NCBI GenBank assembly: GCA_046734335.1
Contig: JBKPRA010000049.1
Location: 39,374-103,373, forward strand
Source of the DNA: DATBLE01 sp046734335
Lineage (GTDB): Bacteria > Actinomycetota > Thermoleophilia > Gaiellales > Gaiellaceae
Direction of reading: 5' to 3'
Length of the DNA: 64,000 bases
The notes beneath the pieces were generated by a model. It made no database searches, was not told where the DNA came from, and saw only the letters and a list, made by a program, of their open reading frames with translations. Each line of letters starts with the position of its first letter. Position 1 is the stretch's first letter. A program made the translations under genes and the position numbers. Positions 32,436 through 40,983 of the stretch are shown here, piece after piece.

Positions 32436-32713
32436 TCTTCGATCACGACCACCTGCGCCGAGAACGGGATCCCCATCGTGGCGGCGTCCTCTCCGGTGGC
32501 GGCGAACTCGGGCGAGCGTGCGACCTCCTGGAACGATGCCATGTCGGGGAACTCGAACTCCGCGTAGTGGTGGAAGCGCTCCTCGCCCACCGGCGTGGCG
32601 ACGATCTTCCCCTGTCGGAACGTGGCCGGAATCTTGCTGACGAACTCGTCGATGTGCTGCTGGTAGCGGTCGGGGTCGACGTTCCCCTCGTACAACACGA
32701 ATGCGCGGACCAT
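32432..32713 (-). CDS. EthD-like dimeric alpha/beta barrel protein
   Basis: A 93-aa ferredoxin-like fold protein. VRAFVLYEGNVDPDRYQQHI and the FPDMASFQEVARSPEFAATGEDAATM stretch match EthD-type small proteins, which assist ether or aromatic degradation or act as cofactor-free dimeric barrels. It overlaps the downstream crotonase gene by 4 bp, so the two probably act on the same compound class. First gene of a short minus operon (EthD-like, crotonase, GerW-like); a 47-bp divergent promoter region separates it from the DMT transporter gene. Confidence 0.75.
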   Translation of the reverse strand: MVRAFVLYEGNVDPDRYQQHIDEFVSKIPATFRQGKIVATPVGEERFHHYAEFEFPDMASFQEVARSPEFAATGEDAATMGIPFSAQVVVIEE

Positions 32714-32760
32714 GTGACTCCTCGGTTCGGGAACGGCCCGGACCCTAATAGGGTTGGGGC

Positions 32761-33210
32761 ATGTCCGGCGGCACTGGCCTTGCGGTCGTGATGTCGATCT
32801 CTGCGGGCTTCGCCGGCTCGATCCAGGCGGCCGCCCTCGGCCGGCTCGGCGACCGGGTCGGGACGATCGAGGCGGTCGGCTTCTCGACGCTCGTCGCCGG
32901 CACGACAGGCATCGTCGTGCTGCTCGTGGCGCGACGCAGCCTGCACGGAATCGGCTCGTCCGCCCACCAGCCGATCTGGATGTGGCTCGGCGGAATCCTC
33001 AGCGCGTTCATCGTGCTCTCGATCACCTTTGCCGCGCCGAAGATCGGCGTCGCCGCCGCAATCGGGCTGGTGATCACCGGGAACCTGGTCGTCGCCGCGG
33101 CGATCGATCGCTTCGGATGGTTCGGCGTCGACCGGATCGCACTCGACTGGACCCGAGTGGTCGGGATCCTCCTGCTCGCGGCGGGCGCCGCGCTGCTGCT
33201 GCGGAAATGA
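32761..33210 (+). CDS. DMT-family membrane protein (DUF606/YdcZ-like)
   Basis: A 149-aa protein with five hydrophobic helices and Gly-rich turns (AGFAGSIQAAALGRLGDRVG, IGVAAAIGLVITGNLV), the single-repeat architecture of DUF606 drug/metabolite transporter relatives that function as dimers. Substrate unknown. It is coupled by ATGA to a guanine-deaminase-like gene, so a purine or related base is a reasonable guess (inference). Confidence 0.78.
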   Translation: MSGGTGLAVVMSISAGFAGSIQAAALGRLGDRVGTIEAVGFSTLVAGTTGIVVLLVARRSLHGIGSSAHQPIWMWLGGILSAFIVLSITFAAPKIGVAAAIGLVITGNLVVAAAIDRFGWFGVDRIALDWTRVVGILLLAAGAALLLRK

Positions 33211-33692
33211 GCGACGAGGCGACGGATCGCGATCTGGAGCACCTGGCCCGCGCGGTCGAGCTCGCCGCCGCCGCGCGCGAGCACGGAAACCACCCCTTCG
33301 GCTCACTGCTCGTCGACGGTGACGGCACCGTCGTCCTCGAAGCCGAGAACACGGTCGTCACCCAACGCGACTGCACCGCACACGCCGAGCTGAACCTCGT
33401 TCGAGAGGCAGTCGCCCGCTTCGACGCCGAGCAACTCGGCGCCCACACGCTGTACACGAGCACGGAGCCGTGCGCGATGTGCGCCGGGGCGATCTTCTGG
33501 TCGGGGATCGGCCGCGTCGTCTTCGCGCTCAGCAGCGAGACGCTCGGGGAGATCGTCGAGGACCCGACCGGCGCTTGGACGCTGGCGATATCGTGTCGCG
33601 ACGTTTTCGCCGGCGGGGGCCGGGCGGTCGCTGTGCTGGGGCCGCTGATGGAGGAGGACGCTCGTGTCGTCCACGAAGGCTTCTGGGACTAG
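33207..33692 (+). CDS. Cytidine deaminase-fold nucleoside/base deaminase, guanine deaminase-like
   Basis: A 161-aa zinc deaminase. The zinc motif is TAHAELNLVRE (HAE, with catalytic Glu) and STEPCAMCAGAIFW (PCxxC). The overall pattern (HPFGSLLVDGDG, ENTVVTQRDCTAHAE) resembles CDA-fold guanine deaminases (GuaD) more than tRNA-specific TadA. In guanine catabolism it would make xanthine for the xanthine dehydrogenase encoded next to it. TadA cannot be fully excluded. The start overlaps the DMT gene; the stop shares a CTAG with the dehydrogenase large subunit gene. Confidence 0.78.
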   Translation: MSDEATDRDLEHLARAVELAAAAREHGNHPFGSLLVDGDGTVVLEAENTVVTQRDCTAHAELNLVREAVARFDAEQLGAHTLYTSTEPCAMCAGAIFWSGIGRVVFALSSETLGEIVEDPTGAWTLAISCRDVFAGGGRAVAVLGPLMEEDARVVHEGFWD

Positions 33693-36076
33693 AGACCGAC
33701 GATGTCGTCGGGACGCACCGGCACCCGCCGTAGCTCGCGGCCTGTCGCGTCGCGAAGCGCCGAGACGATCGCCGCGGTCGAGACGACGGTCGGCGGCTCG
33801 CCCACGCCCTTCACGCCGTAAGGGGCGTCCGGCTCGGGAACCTCGATCAGTTCGGAGACGACCAGCGGCATGTCCAAGGCGGTCGGGATTAGATAGTCCG
33901 TGAAGCTCGCGTTCGTGATCAGCCCTTCGCGAGTCTGGATCTCCTCCATCAACGCGAGGCCGAGCCCCTGGGCGGTGCCGCCCTCGATCTGGCCCTCGAC
34001 CGCCTGTGGGTTGATCGCCTTGCCGACGTCCTGCGCAGTGCCGATCCAGACCACGCGCGTAAGCCCGAGCTCGACGTCGACCTCGGCGACCACCCGCATC
34101 GCGGCCACCGCCAGCGCGACGTGCGAGCGCTCGCCGGTGGTCTGGCCGGTATCGGGGTCGAGCGGCCAGGTGCGGGGGTGGTGGTAGACGCGCTCGACGT
34201 CGACCTCACGCGCAGCGGTGCGCTCGCGCTCCTCGAGCGCCGCCCGGCAGGCGAGCTGGACGGCGCCGGCGGCCATGTACGTGAGGCGTGAGGCAGACGC
34301 GGAGCCGGCCGAGTCGACCCTCGCCGTCCCCGACGGAGCCAGCACGACGTCGTCGATTCCAAGCTCCGTCCGCGCCACTTGGAGCATCACGCCGTGGACG
34401 CCCTGGCCGACCTCGGCGGCCGCGCAGTGGATCTCAGCGGACTCGCCCGAGAAGATCACCCGCGCAGCGCAGAAGTCGTCGAAGCCCTCGGAGTAGCAGA
34501 TGTTCTTGAAGCCCACCGCGAAACCGGTGCCGCGCTTCACCCCCTGGCCGCGGGTGGTGTTTCCTGCGCCGCCCGGCAGCCGGATCGGATCGCGCGGCAG
34601 CTCCTCGGCCGCCGGCGGCCCGAGCGCAGCGGCCCGGCGAATGACCTCGGCCACCGGCAGCGAGCCGCGTACGACCTGCCCCGTCGGCAGCGTGTCGCCG
34701 GGCGCGAGCGCGTTCAGCAGGCGCAGCTCGACTGGGTCGATCTCGAGCGCGGCCGCGAGCTCGTCCATCTGCGCCTCCGCCGCGAAGCACGTCTGCACTG
34801 CTCCGAACCCGCGCATGGCGCCGCAGGGCGGGTTGTTCGTGTAGACACAGGTGGACTCGATCAGCGCATTGGGCACGTCGTACGGCCCGCAAGCGAACGA
34901 AGCGGCGTTGGAGGTGACGGCCGTGGACGACGACGCATAGGCGCCGCCGTCGAGCAGGATCCTTGCCTGGACCGAGACGAGACGCCCAGCCCGGGTGGCA
35001 CGGTGCTCCATCCAGATCCTGGCCGGGTGCCGATGGACGTGGCCGACGAACGACTCCTCGCGCCCGTACACGAGCTTCACAGGCCGGTTCGTGTGCAGAG
35101 CGAGCAGCGCGCCGTGGATCTGCATGGAGAGGTCCTCCCGGCCACCGAACGCACCCCCTACACCGGCGAGGTGGATCCGGACCTGTTCGGGCTGGAGCCC
35201 GAGGCACGGGGCGACCTGGTCGCGATCGACGTGCAGCCACTGCGTGGCGACATGAATGTCGACACCGCCTTCACCGTCGGGGACGGCCAGGCCCGACTCG
35301 GGGCCCAGGAACGCCTGGTCCTGGATCCCGATCTCGTATTCGCCCTCGACCGAGACGTCGGCTGCGGCGTCAGGATCTCCGTGGCGGATGACCAGATGCC
35401 GGACGACGTTCGGGCGCGGGTCGTCGCGGTAGCCGTGTCCCATCGTCGGCCGGTCCGGGTGGAGCGGCTCCTGCTCGGTCGCGCGCCTCGGGTCGACCAC
35501 GAGCTCGAGCGGCTCGTACTCGACCCGCACCTTCTCGGCGGCCCGCCGGGCCTGTTCGGGGTGCTCGGCGGCGACGAGCGCGACCGGCTCGCCGAAGTAG
35601 CGCACGCGGTCGATCGCGAGCACGGGCTGATCCGGGAACTCGAGGCCGTACAGCTTCTGGCCGGGGACGTCGTCGTGCGTGAGCACGGCGTGGACGCCGG
35701 ACATCGCGACCGCCTCGGCGATGTCGATCGCGACGATGCGGGCGTGGGCGTGCGGGCTGCGGACCGTGTGACCCCAGAGCATCCCCGCCGCCCACAGATC
35801 GCTGGCGTAGGCGAACTTCCCTGTGGTCTTCGGCACGCCGTCGCCCCGCGGGACGATCTCGCCGATCCGACCGACCTCCAGGCGGCGCGGCGAGGTGATC
35901 ACGGCCTCCCGCGCCCGCGCCTCCCGCTCCACTTCCCCACCCAGGGTGGGGAAGGGTTCGCTCCCCCCGCCACCCGACATCGACGATATCGCGGCCGGGC
36001 GCACCCGTCCGTGACGGGGCTGCGCCGGGTCCGCGCCGGTTCTTCCACCGCCGCGGGCCTGCCGCTCCGCGCTCAC
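33689..36076 (-). CDS. Xanthine dehydrogenase family, molybdenum-binding large subunit
   Basis: The catalytic subunit (795 aa from this start). It has the Ald_Xan a/b-hammerhead domain (PKTTGKFAYASDLWAAGMLW) and molybdopterin-binding parts: FLGPESGLAVP, GVGGAFGGRED, PPCGAMRGFGAVQ, AEVGQGVHG and the active-site Glu in PYGVKGVGEPPTV. Three subunits plus purine neighbours support xanthine (to urate) as substrate. The GTG at 36076 overlaps the small-subunit stop, but the first 58 codons are low-complexity and contain two palindromes; GTG 35902, with a GGGAGG ribosome site and a family-like N-terminus, is a serious alternative start. Confidence 0.85.
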   Translation of the reverse strand: MSAERQARGGGRTGADPAQPRHGRVRPAAISSMSGGGGSEPFPTLGGEVEREARAREAVITSPRRLEVGRIGEIVPRGDGVPKTTGKFAYASDLWAAGMLWGHTVRSPHAHARIVAIDIAEAVAMSGVHAVLTHDDVPGQKLYGLEFPDQPVLAIDRVRYFGEPVALVAAEHPEQARRAAEKVRVEYEPLELVVDPRRATEQEPLHPDRPTMGHGYRDDPRPNVVRHLVIRHGDPDAAADVSVEGEYEIGIQDQAFLGPESGLAVPDGEGGVDIHVATQWLHVDRDQVAPCLGLQPEQVRIHLAGVGGAFGGREDLSMQIHGALLALHTNRPVKLVYGREESFVGHVHRHPARIWMEHRATRAGRLVSVQARILLDGGAYASSSTAVTSNAASFACGPYDVPNALIESTCVYTNNPPCGAMRGFGAVQTCFAAEAQMDELAAALEIDPVELRLLNALAPGDTLPTGQVVRGSLPVAEVIRRAAALGPPAAEELPRDPIRLPGGAGNTTRGQGVKRGTGFAVGFKNICYSEGFDDFCAARVIFSGESAEIHCAAAEVGQGVHGVMLQVARTELGIDDVVLAPSGTARVDSAGSASASRLTYMAAGAVQLACRAALEERERTAAREVDVERVYHHPRTWPLDPDTGQTTGERSHVALAVAAMRVVAEVDVELGLTRVVWIGTAQDVGKAINPQAVEGQIEGGTAQGLGLALMEEIQTREGLITNASFTDYLIPTALDMPLVVSELIEVPEPDAPYGVKGVGEPPTVVSTAAIVSALRDATGRELRRVPVRPDDIVGL

Positions 36077-36528
36077 CTTCCGGCCGCCAGTCTGACCGCG
36101 TCGAAGATCTTGGCGTATCCCGTGCAGCGGCAGAGGTTGCCCGACAACGCCTCGCGGACCTCGTCCTCGTTCGGACTCGGCACCCGAGCGAGCAGGTCGA
36201 CCGTCGCGACCACCAGACCCGGCGTACAGAAGCCGCACTGAACGGCGCCGGCCTCGACGAAGGCGGTCTGAACCGGATGCAACTCCTCCCCCTCGGCCAA
36301 TCCCTCGACCGTGACCACTGCGTGGCCGTCGGCCTGCGCCGCCAGCACCAGGCAGGCACAGACCAGCGTGCCGTCGAGCAGGACCGAGCACGAGCCGCAC
36401 TCGCCCTGCTCGCACGCGTTCTTCGACCCTGGCAGGCCGAACCGCTCGCGCAGCGCGTACAGCAGGCTCTCGCCCGGCCAGATCTCGGCCTCCCGCGCCT
36501 CGCCGTTGACCGTCAGCTCGATCCTCAC
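36073..36528 (-). CDS. Xanthine dehydrogenase family, 2Fe-2S small subunit
   Basis: A 151-aa iron-sulfur subunit with two clusters. The plant-ferredoxin-like cluster uses CEQGECGSCSVLLDGTLVCAC (about residues 38-58); the second, all-helical cluster uses QCGFCTPG and NLCRCTGY. It passes electrons from the molybdenum site to the FAD subunit. GTG start (36528) overlaps the FAD-subunit stop. Operon order is FAD subunit, Fe-S subunit, Mo subunit. Confidence 0.93.
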   Translation of the reverse strand: MRIELTVNGEAREAEIWPGESLLYALRERFGLPGSKNACEQGECGSCSVLLDGTLVCACLVLAAQADGHAVVTVEGLAEGEELHPVQTAFVEAGAVQCGFCTPGLVVATVDLLARVPSPNEDEVREALSGNLCRCTGYAKIFDAVRLAAGR

Positions 36529-37319
36529 CCCAGGCACCGCTCCAACGCCCTCGTGGCCAGCACCCCCAGCGCATGCCGCCGGTACCGGGCCGACCCGCGC
36601 ACGTCGTCGATCGGGCTCGCTGCGGCGGCGACGCGGTCGGCGAACGACGACGACTCCTCGATCGGGCAGGTCACCAGTCCCGCGACGGGGCCGGCAGACC
36701 CGAACGACGCCCGGAGTTCCCCGCGCCGGCGATCCGCGACGACGGCGAGCGAACACACCGAGATGACCATCGCGTTCCGCGGTCCGACCTTCATGAAGGT
36801 CTGTGGGCAGCCGGACGGCACGACGTGCACCGCCGTGATCAGCTCGTCGGCACCGGCAGCGTTCCGCTTCGGGCCCACCAGGAACTCGCGCAGCGGCACC
36901 GTCCGCGCGCTGCGCAGGGAGACGAGCTCGACCGATGCGTCCTCGACGAGCAGCGGCGGCAGCGCGTCCCCCGCCGGCGAGGCGGTGCCGAGGTTACCGC
37001 CGAGCGTGCCGCGGTTCCGGATTTGCGGCGAGCCGACCGTGCGAGACGCCTCCGCGAGCGCCGGAAGGAGCTCGGCCAGCGGGGGCTCCATGGCCTCGGC
37101 GTACGTCAGGCCCGAGGCGAGCCGCAGGGCACCGTTCTCCCGGGACCAGCCGCGCAGCTCCGGCACCTCGTTCAGGTTGAGAATCACCTCCGGACGCTGC
37201 CTGTCGAAGTTCAACTCGACCATCACGTCGGTCCCACCCTGGATCGGCACGGCCTCGCGGTGCTCGGCCTTGACGCGGAGTGCCTCCTCGAGGCTGGTTG
37301 GACTGACGACCTCCATCAT
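36525..37319 (-). CDS. Xanthine dehydrogenase family, FAD-binding subunit
   Basis: A 264-aa CO-dehydrogenase-flavoprotein type subunit. FAD is held by AVPIQGGTDVMVELN (about 23-37) and TVGSPQIRNRGTLGGNLGTASPAGD (shown by the RNRGT and GGNxGTASPAGD core). The C-terminal domain is short. ATG (37319) overlaps the stop of the permease gene upstream (ATGA), joining the dehydrogenase to the importer transcript; uptake and oxidation of the base are thus made together. Confidence 0.9.
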   Translation of the reverse strand: MMEVVSPTSLEEALRVKAEHREAVPIQGGTDVMVELNFDRQRPEVILNLNEVPELRGWSRENGALRLASGLTYAEAMEPPLAELLPALAEASRTVGSPQIRNRGTLGGNLGTASPAGDALPPLLVEDASVELVSLRSARTVPLREFLVGPKRNAAGADELITAVHVVPSGCPQTFMKVGPRNAMVISVCSLAVVADRRRGELRASFGSAGPVAGLVTCPIEESSSFADRVAAAASPIDDVRGSARYRRHALGVLATRALERCLG

Positions 37320-38284
37320 CGTTCCTCGCGTACGTACGGTACGCCCAGGGCGGCAGGTGCTCCGATCCGCCGCTTTGCGAAGCCGGCGGAGACCAGGACG
37401 AGGACGACGATCGTCATCACGTACGGCAACGCGTTCAGGAACTCCGGAGCGATCGTGTACCCGTGCGCCTGGAGCGCGGATGGAAGCCCGCCCGAGAGCC
37501 CGCCGAAGAAGTACGCGCCGACGAGGCACAGCTCGGGCCGCCAGAACGAGAAGATGACCAGCGCGATCGCGATCCAGCCCGCCCCGCCCACTAGTGAGTC
37601 GCCGCTCGTCCAGCCGGGCGTGATCGCCAGGCTGTAGCACGCTCCGCCGATCCCGGCGAGCGCCCCACCGGCGAGGACGTGCGCGTACCGGTAGCGGGTG
37701 ACGTTGATCCCCATCGCATCCGCCGCGCCCGGCGACTCGCCGACCGCGCGCACGTTCAGGCCGAACCTCGTTCGTGAGAGATAGAAGGCGATCGCCGCGG
37801 TCAGTCCCCAGGACAGGTACACCAGCGCCGACTGGTGGAACAGGATCGGGCCGACCACGGGCAGGTCCTTCAGGCCAAAAACATCGATGTCGCCGAACTG
37901 GTACTTGGGCGGAACGTCGGCGATCCCGAGGTCGTTACCGAGGTACGACGACAGGCCGAGGCCGCCCGCGAAGATCGTCAGCGCCAGCCCGGAGACGATC
38001 TGGCTCGCGCGCAGCGAGACGACCAGCATGCCGAAGATCAGCGCCATCACCAGCGCGGAGAACGCCGCCGTGAGCACGGCCAGCGTCAGCGCCACCGCCA
38101 TCGGACCGGGTGCCCGCTGCATGCCCCAGAACCCCATGGCGGCGCCGACAAGCATCATCCCTTCGACGCCGAGGTTGAGCACGCCGGAGCGCTCCGCCAG
38201 CAGCTCCCCGAGGGCGGCGAACAGAATCGGCGTCCCGTAGACGACCGCCTCCGTCAGAACCTGGACGACGAGCGTGTCGTTCAC
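37316..38284 (-). CDS. Nucleoside/base ABC transporter permease 2 (BMP system)
   Basis: A 322-aa permease with about nine TM helices. GELLAERSGVLNLGVEGMMLVGA and GESPGAADAMGINVTRYRY are diagnostic of the second permease in BmpA/YufNOPQ-type nucleoside importers. GTG start at 38284, 2 bp after the first permease gene. Longer in-frame sequence upstream is only the shadow of that gene. Confidence 0.88.
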   Translation of the reverse strand: MNDTLVVQVLTEAVVYGTPILFAALGELLAERSGVLNLGVEGMMLVGAAMGFWGMQRAPGPMAVALTLAVLTAAFSALVMALIFGMLVVSLRASQIVSGLALTIFAGGLGLSSYLGNDLGIADVPPKYQFGDIDVFGLKDLPVVGPILFHQSALVYLSWGLTAAIAFYLSRTRFGLNVRAVGESPGAADAMGINVTRYRYAHVLAGGALAGIGGACYSLAITPGWTSGDSLVGGAGWIAIALVIFSFWRPELCLVGAYFFGGLSGGLPSALQAHGYTIAPEFLNALPYVMTIVVLVLVSAGFAKRRIGAPAALGVPYVREER

Positions 38285-38286
38285 CG

Positions 38287-39408
38287 CTACGGCGTCTCCG
38301 CCGCGACCTCCACCGGCGCCCTCCGGCCGATTCGGATGCGGTAGCGCACGAGGATCTCGCCCCCGAGCGCACAGAACAGGATGATCCCCTGCATCACGCC
38401 GACCAGACCCGAGGGGAAGTCCGCCCCCTGGAGGAACAGGCCCGCGTTCTGGAGCCCTCCCACGAGGACGCCGACGAGGAACACGGCGAACGGGTTGTAC
38501 CGCCCGAGCGCCGCGACCACGATGCCCGTGTAGCCGTAGTTCGCGCCCTGGAGCCCCTGCGGGCTGGCGTCGAGGACGTGCGAGAAGTCGCCGACCTGGC
38601 TTGCCCCGCCGAGTCCTGCGATCGCGCCGGAGATAGCCATCACGGCCAGGATCTTCCGCCGCGTCCGCATGCCCGCGTAGCGCGCAGCCCGCTGCGAGTC
38701 GCCGAGCACGTTCATCTCGAACCCGAAACGTGTGACGCGGAAGAGCACGTACAGCGCAACCGCCACGCCGAGGGCGAGCAGGAAGCCGAACGAGAACGAG
38801 ACGCCGAACACGGTTACCGTCGGCCAGAACTGGCTCGGCTTCAGAGCGACGGACTGGGGAAACGATCTCGTCTGGATCGTCGACAGGTCCCGCCAGGGCG
38901 AGGCGCTGTCGAAGATCATGTACGTGAGCAGCAGGCCCGCCACGTAGTTGAGCATCAGCGTGGTGATGATCTCGTTGGTCCGTGCAAACGCCTTCAGCAC
39001 GCCGGCGATCAGCGCCCACAGCGCCGCCCCGGCCGCGCCGCAGACGCACATGGCCAGGATCGTGACGAACAGGCCGTGCTGCGGTCCGAGCCAGATCGCG
39101 GCGCCGGCCGCGCAGATCGCTCCGATGTAGAGCTGGCCCTCGGCGCCGATGTTGAAGAGCTGCATCCGGAACGCGGCAGCGGCGGCAAGCCCGGTGAAGA
39201 TCAGCGGCGTTGCAAGGGTGATCGTGTCGGTCCAGGCGGCGCTGCCGATGAACGCGGCGTCGAACAGTCGGCGATAGGTGTGGATCGGGTCGTGGCCGGT
39301 GATCAGGAGGACGACGGCCATGACCACGAACGCGATCGCGACCGAGACGAACGGCACGGCATACGTGAGCCACCGCGGCTGGCGCAGGCGACGCTCGGCC
39401 GCGATCAC
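38287..39408 (-). CDS. Nucleoside/base ABC transporter permease 1 (BMP system)
   Basis: A 373-aa permease, the larger of the pair. FRMQLFNIGAEGQLYIGAI and TRTNEIITTLMLNYVA-like text (FARTNEIITTLMLNYVAG) are conserved, with GDSQRAARYAGM as the ATPase-contact loop. About ten TM helices. Its start overlaps the ATPase gene's end by 4 bp. It should pair with the 322-aa permease to form the channel. Confidence 0.88.
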   Translation of the reverse strand: MIAAERRLRQPRWLTYAVPFVSVAIAFVVMAVVLLITGHDPIHTYRRLFDAAFIGSAAWTDTITLATPLIFTGLAAAAAFRMQLFNIGAEGQLYIGAICAAGAAIWLGPQHGLFVTILAMCVCGAAGAALWALIAGVLKAFARTNEIITTLMLNYVAGLLLTYMIFDSASPWRDLSTIQTRSFPQSVALKPSQFWPTVTVFGVSFSFGFLLALGVAVALYVLFRVTRFGFEMNVLGDSQRAARYAGMRTRRKILAVMAISGAIAGLGGASQVGDFSHVLDASPQGLQGANYGYTGIVVAALGRYNPFAVFLVGVLVGGLQNAGLFLQGADFPSGLVGVMQGIILFCALGGEILVRYRIRIGRRAPVEVAAETP

Positions 39409-40958
39409 AACCGTTCTCCTCCGGCCATCGCGAGCCCGATCTCCTCGATCGTCGCCGTCGCCGGGTCGAACTCGCCCGTGAGCTGCCCTTCGTAGATGAC
39501 CACCACCCGGTCTGCAAGTGCGCGGATCTCGTCGAGGTCCTCACTGATCAGCAGCACGGCGACTCCTTCTCCGGCTGCTTCCCGCAGGTATGCGTGCACC
39601 GCCTCGATCGCGCCGACGTCGAGACCGCGCGTCGGCGAAGCTGCGATCAGCACTCGCGGGTTGGCAGAGAACTCGCGGCCGAGCACGAGCTTCTGCAGGT
39701 TTCCGCCGGACAGGTCGCGCGCGCGGAGCTGCGGACCTGGGGTGGCCACGCCGTACCGCCGGATCAGATCGCGCGCAACGTTGCGGATCATGTTCCAGTT
39801 CAGGAGTGGCCCGTGGGAGATACTGCGGTAGGACTTGAGCACGGAGTTCTCGGCGATGCTGAGCCCCGAGGCGACGCCTGTGCCGAGCCGGTCCTCGGGC
39901 ACGTGCGCGATCCCGGCTGCGATGGCGGTCCGTGGGTCACCGGAGCGCAGCCTGCGGCTGTAGACGCTGACGGAGCCGCTCGACACGGGCCGCATTCCGG
40001 TGATCGCCTCGGCGAGCTCGCGCTGCCCGTTTCCCGCCACTCCGGCGACGCCGGCGATCTCTCCCTCGCGCACGGCCAGGGTCAGGTCGCGAACCGCCTC
40101 CTCGCCCCGATCACCGGCAACGCACAGCCCGTCGACCGAGAGCGCGGCGCCCTCGCCGGGCGGCGATGGGCGGTCGACCCGCTTCGCGAGTTCGACCTCG
40201 CGGCCGACCATCAGGGTCGCCAGCTCGCGCGGAGTCGCGCCGGCGGCAGCGACGGTGGCGACCGCACGGCCACCGCGCAGAACGGTGACGCGATCGGCCA
40301 CCGCCTTCACCTCGTGCAGTTTGTGCGAGATGAAGATCACCGTCCGTCCCTCCTCGGCCATCCGGCGCAAGGTGACGAAGAGCGACTCCGCCTCCTGCGG
40401 CGTGAGCACGGCGGTCGGCTCGTCGAGGATCAGGATCCGCGCCTCGCGGTACAGGGCCTTCAGGATCTCGACGCGCTGCTGCTCGCCGACGGAGAGCTGC
40501 CACACGCGCGCCCGCGGGTCGACCGCGACCCCGTAGCGCTCGCCGAGCCCGGCGACGTCCCGCTCGATCCGGCGAGGACGGACGACGAAGCTGCGAGCCT
40601 CTGGCCGGTGTTCGCCGAGGATGATGTTCTCGGCGACCGTGAACGGCGGGACGAGTCGGAAGTGCTGGTGCACCATGCCGATCCCGGCGTCGATCGCGTC
40701 GCTGGGCGAGTCGAACCGGGCCGGCTCGCCGTAGAGGCCGATCGTTCCCTCGTCAGGCCGGTACAGCCCCGTGAGGATGTTCGACAACGTGCTCTTGCCG
40801 GCACCGTTCTCGCCGAGCAGCGCGTGCACCTCGCCAGCGGTCGCCTCGAAGTCGACGCGGTCGTTCGCCAGCACACCGGGGAAGCGCTTCGTGATCCCTC
40901 GCATCGTCACAGCCGGAGAGGCGCCGGGATCACCGGCGCCTCTCGCTGTGTTCGACAC
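39405..40958 (-). CDS. Nucleoside/base ABC transporter ATPase with two ABC domains
   Basis: About 517 aa with two ATPase domains, as in YufO. Domain 1: Walker A GENGAGKST, signature LSVGEQQRVEILKAL, Walker B ILILDEPTAVLT. Domain 2: degenerate Walker A GVAGNGQRE, signature LSGGNLQKL, Walker B LIAASPTRGLD. The second domain's missing Lys is normal for the family. The start is uncertain: TTG 40979, GTG 40958, GTG 40910 and ATG 40904 are all in frame before MRGITKRFPG. A perfect 12-bp hairpin (40916-40944) lies over this region. Confidence 0.87.
   Translation of the reverse strand: MSNTARGAGDPGASPAVTMRGITKRFPGVLANDRVDFEATAGEVHALLGENGAGKSTLSNILTGLYRPDEGTIGLYGEPARFDSPSDAIDAGIGMVHQHFRLVPPFTVAENIILGEHRPEARSFVVRPRRIERDVAGLGERYGVAVDPRARVWQLSVGEQQRVEILKALYREARILILDEPTAVLTPQEAESLFVTLRRMAEEGRTVIFISHKLHEVKAVADRVTVLRGGRAVATVAAAGATPRELATLMVGREVELAKRVDRPSPPGEGAALSVDGLCVAGDRGEEAVRDLTLAVREGEIAGVAGVAGNGQRELAEAITGMRPVSSGSVSVYSRRLRSGDPRTAIAAGIAHVPEDRLGTGVASGLSIAENSVLKSYRSISHGPLLNWNMIRNVARDLIRRYGVATPGPQLRARDLSGGNLQKLVLGREFSANPRVLIAASPTRGLDVGAIEAVHAYLREAAGEGVAVLLISEDLDEIRALADRVVVIYEGQLTGEFDPATATIEEIGLAMAGGERL
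40916..40944 (-). promoter_or_regulatory. Perfect hairpin between the binding-protein and ATPase genes
   Basis: Arms GAGAGGCGCCGG and CCGGCGCCTCTC, 12 bp each with no mismatch, and a 5-nt loop. It lies 40 nt after the stop of the BMP binding-protein gene in the direction of transcription. Such hairpins behind binding-protein genes often cut read-through or protect the mRNA, giving more binding protein than membrane parts. It may also overlap the first codons of the ATPase. Confidence 0.6.
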
Positions 40959-40983
40959 GTTCGGGGCCTGCTGCCCCAAGGGT

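Noticed and set aside
33207..33692. tRNA adenosine deaminase TadA
   Set aside because: The HAE/PCxxC motif is shared, but the rest of the sequence and the purine neighbours favour guanine deaminase; kept as a lesser alternative.
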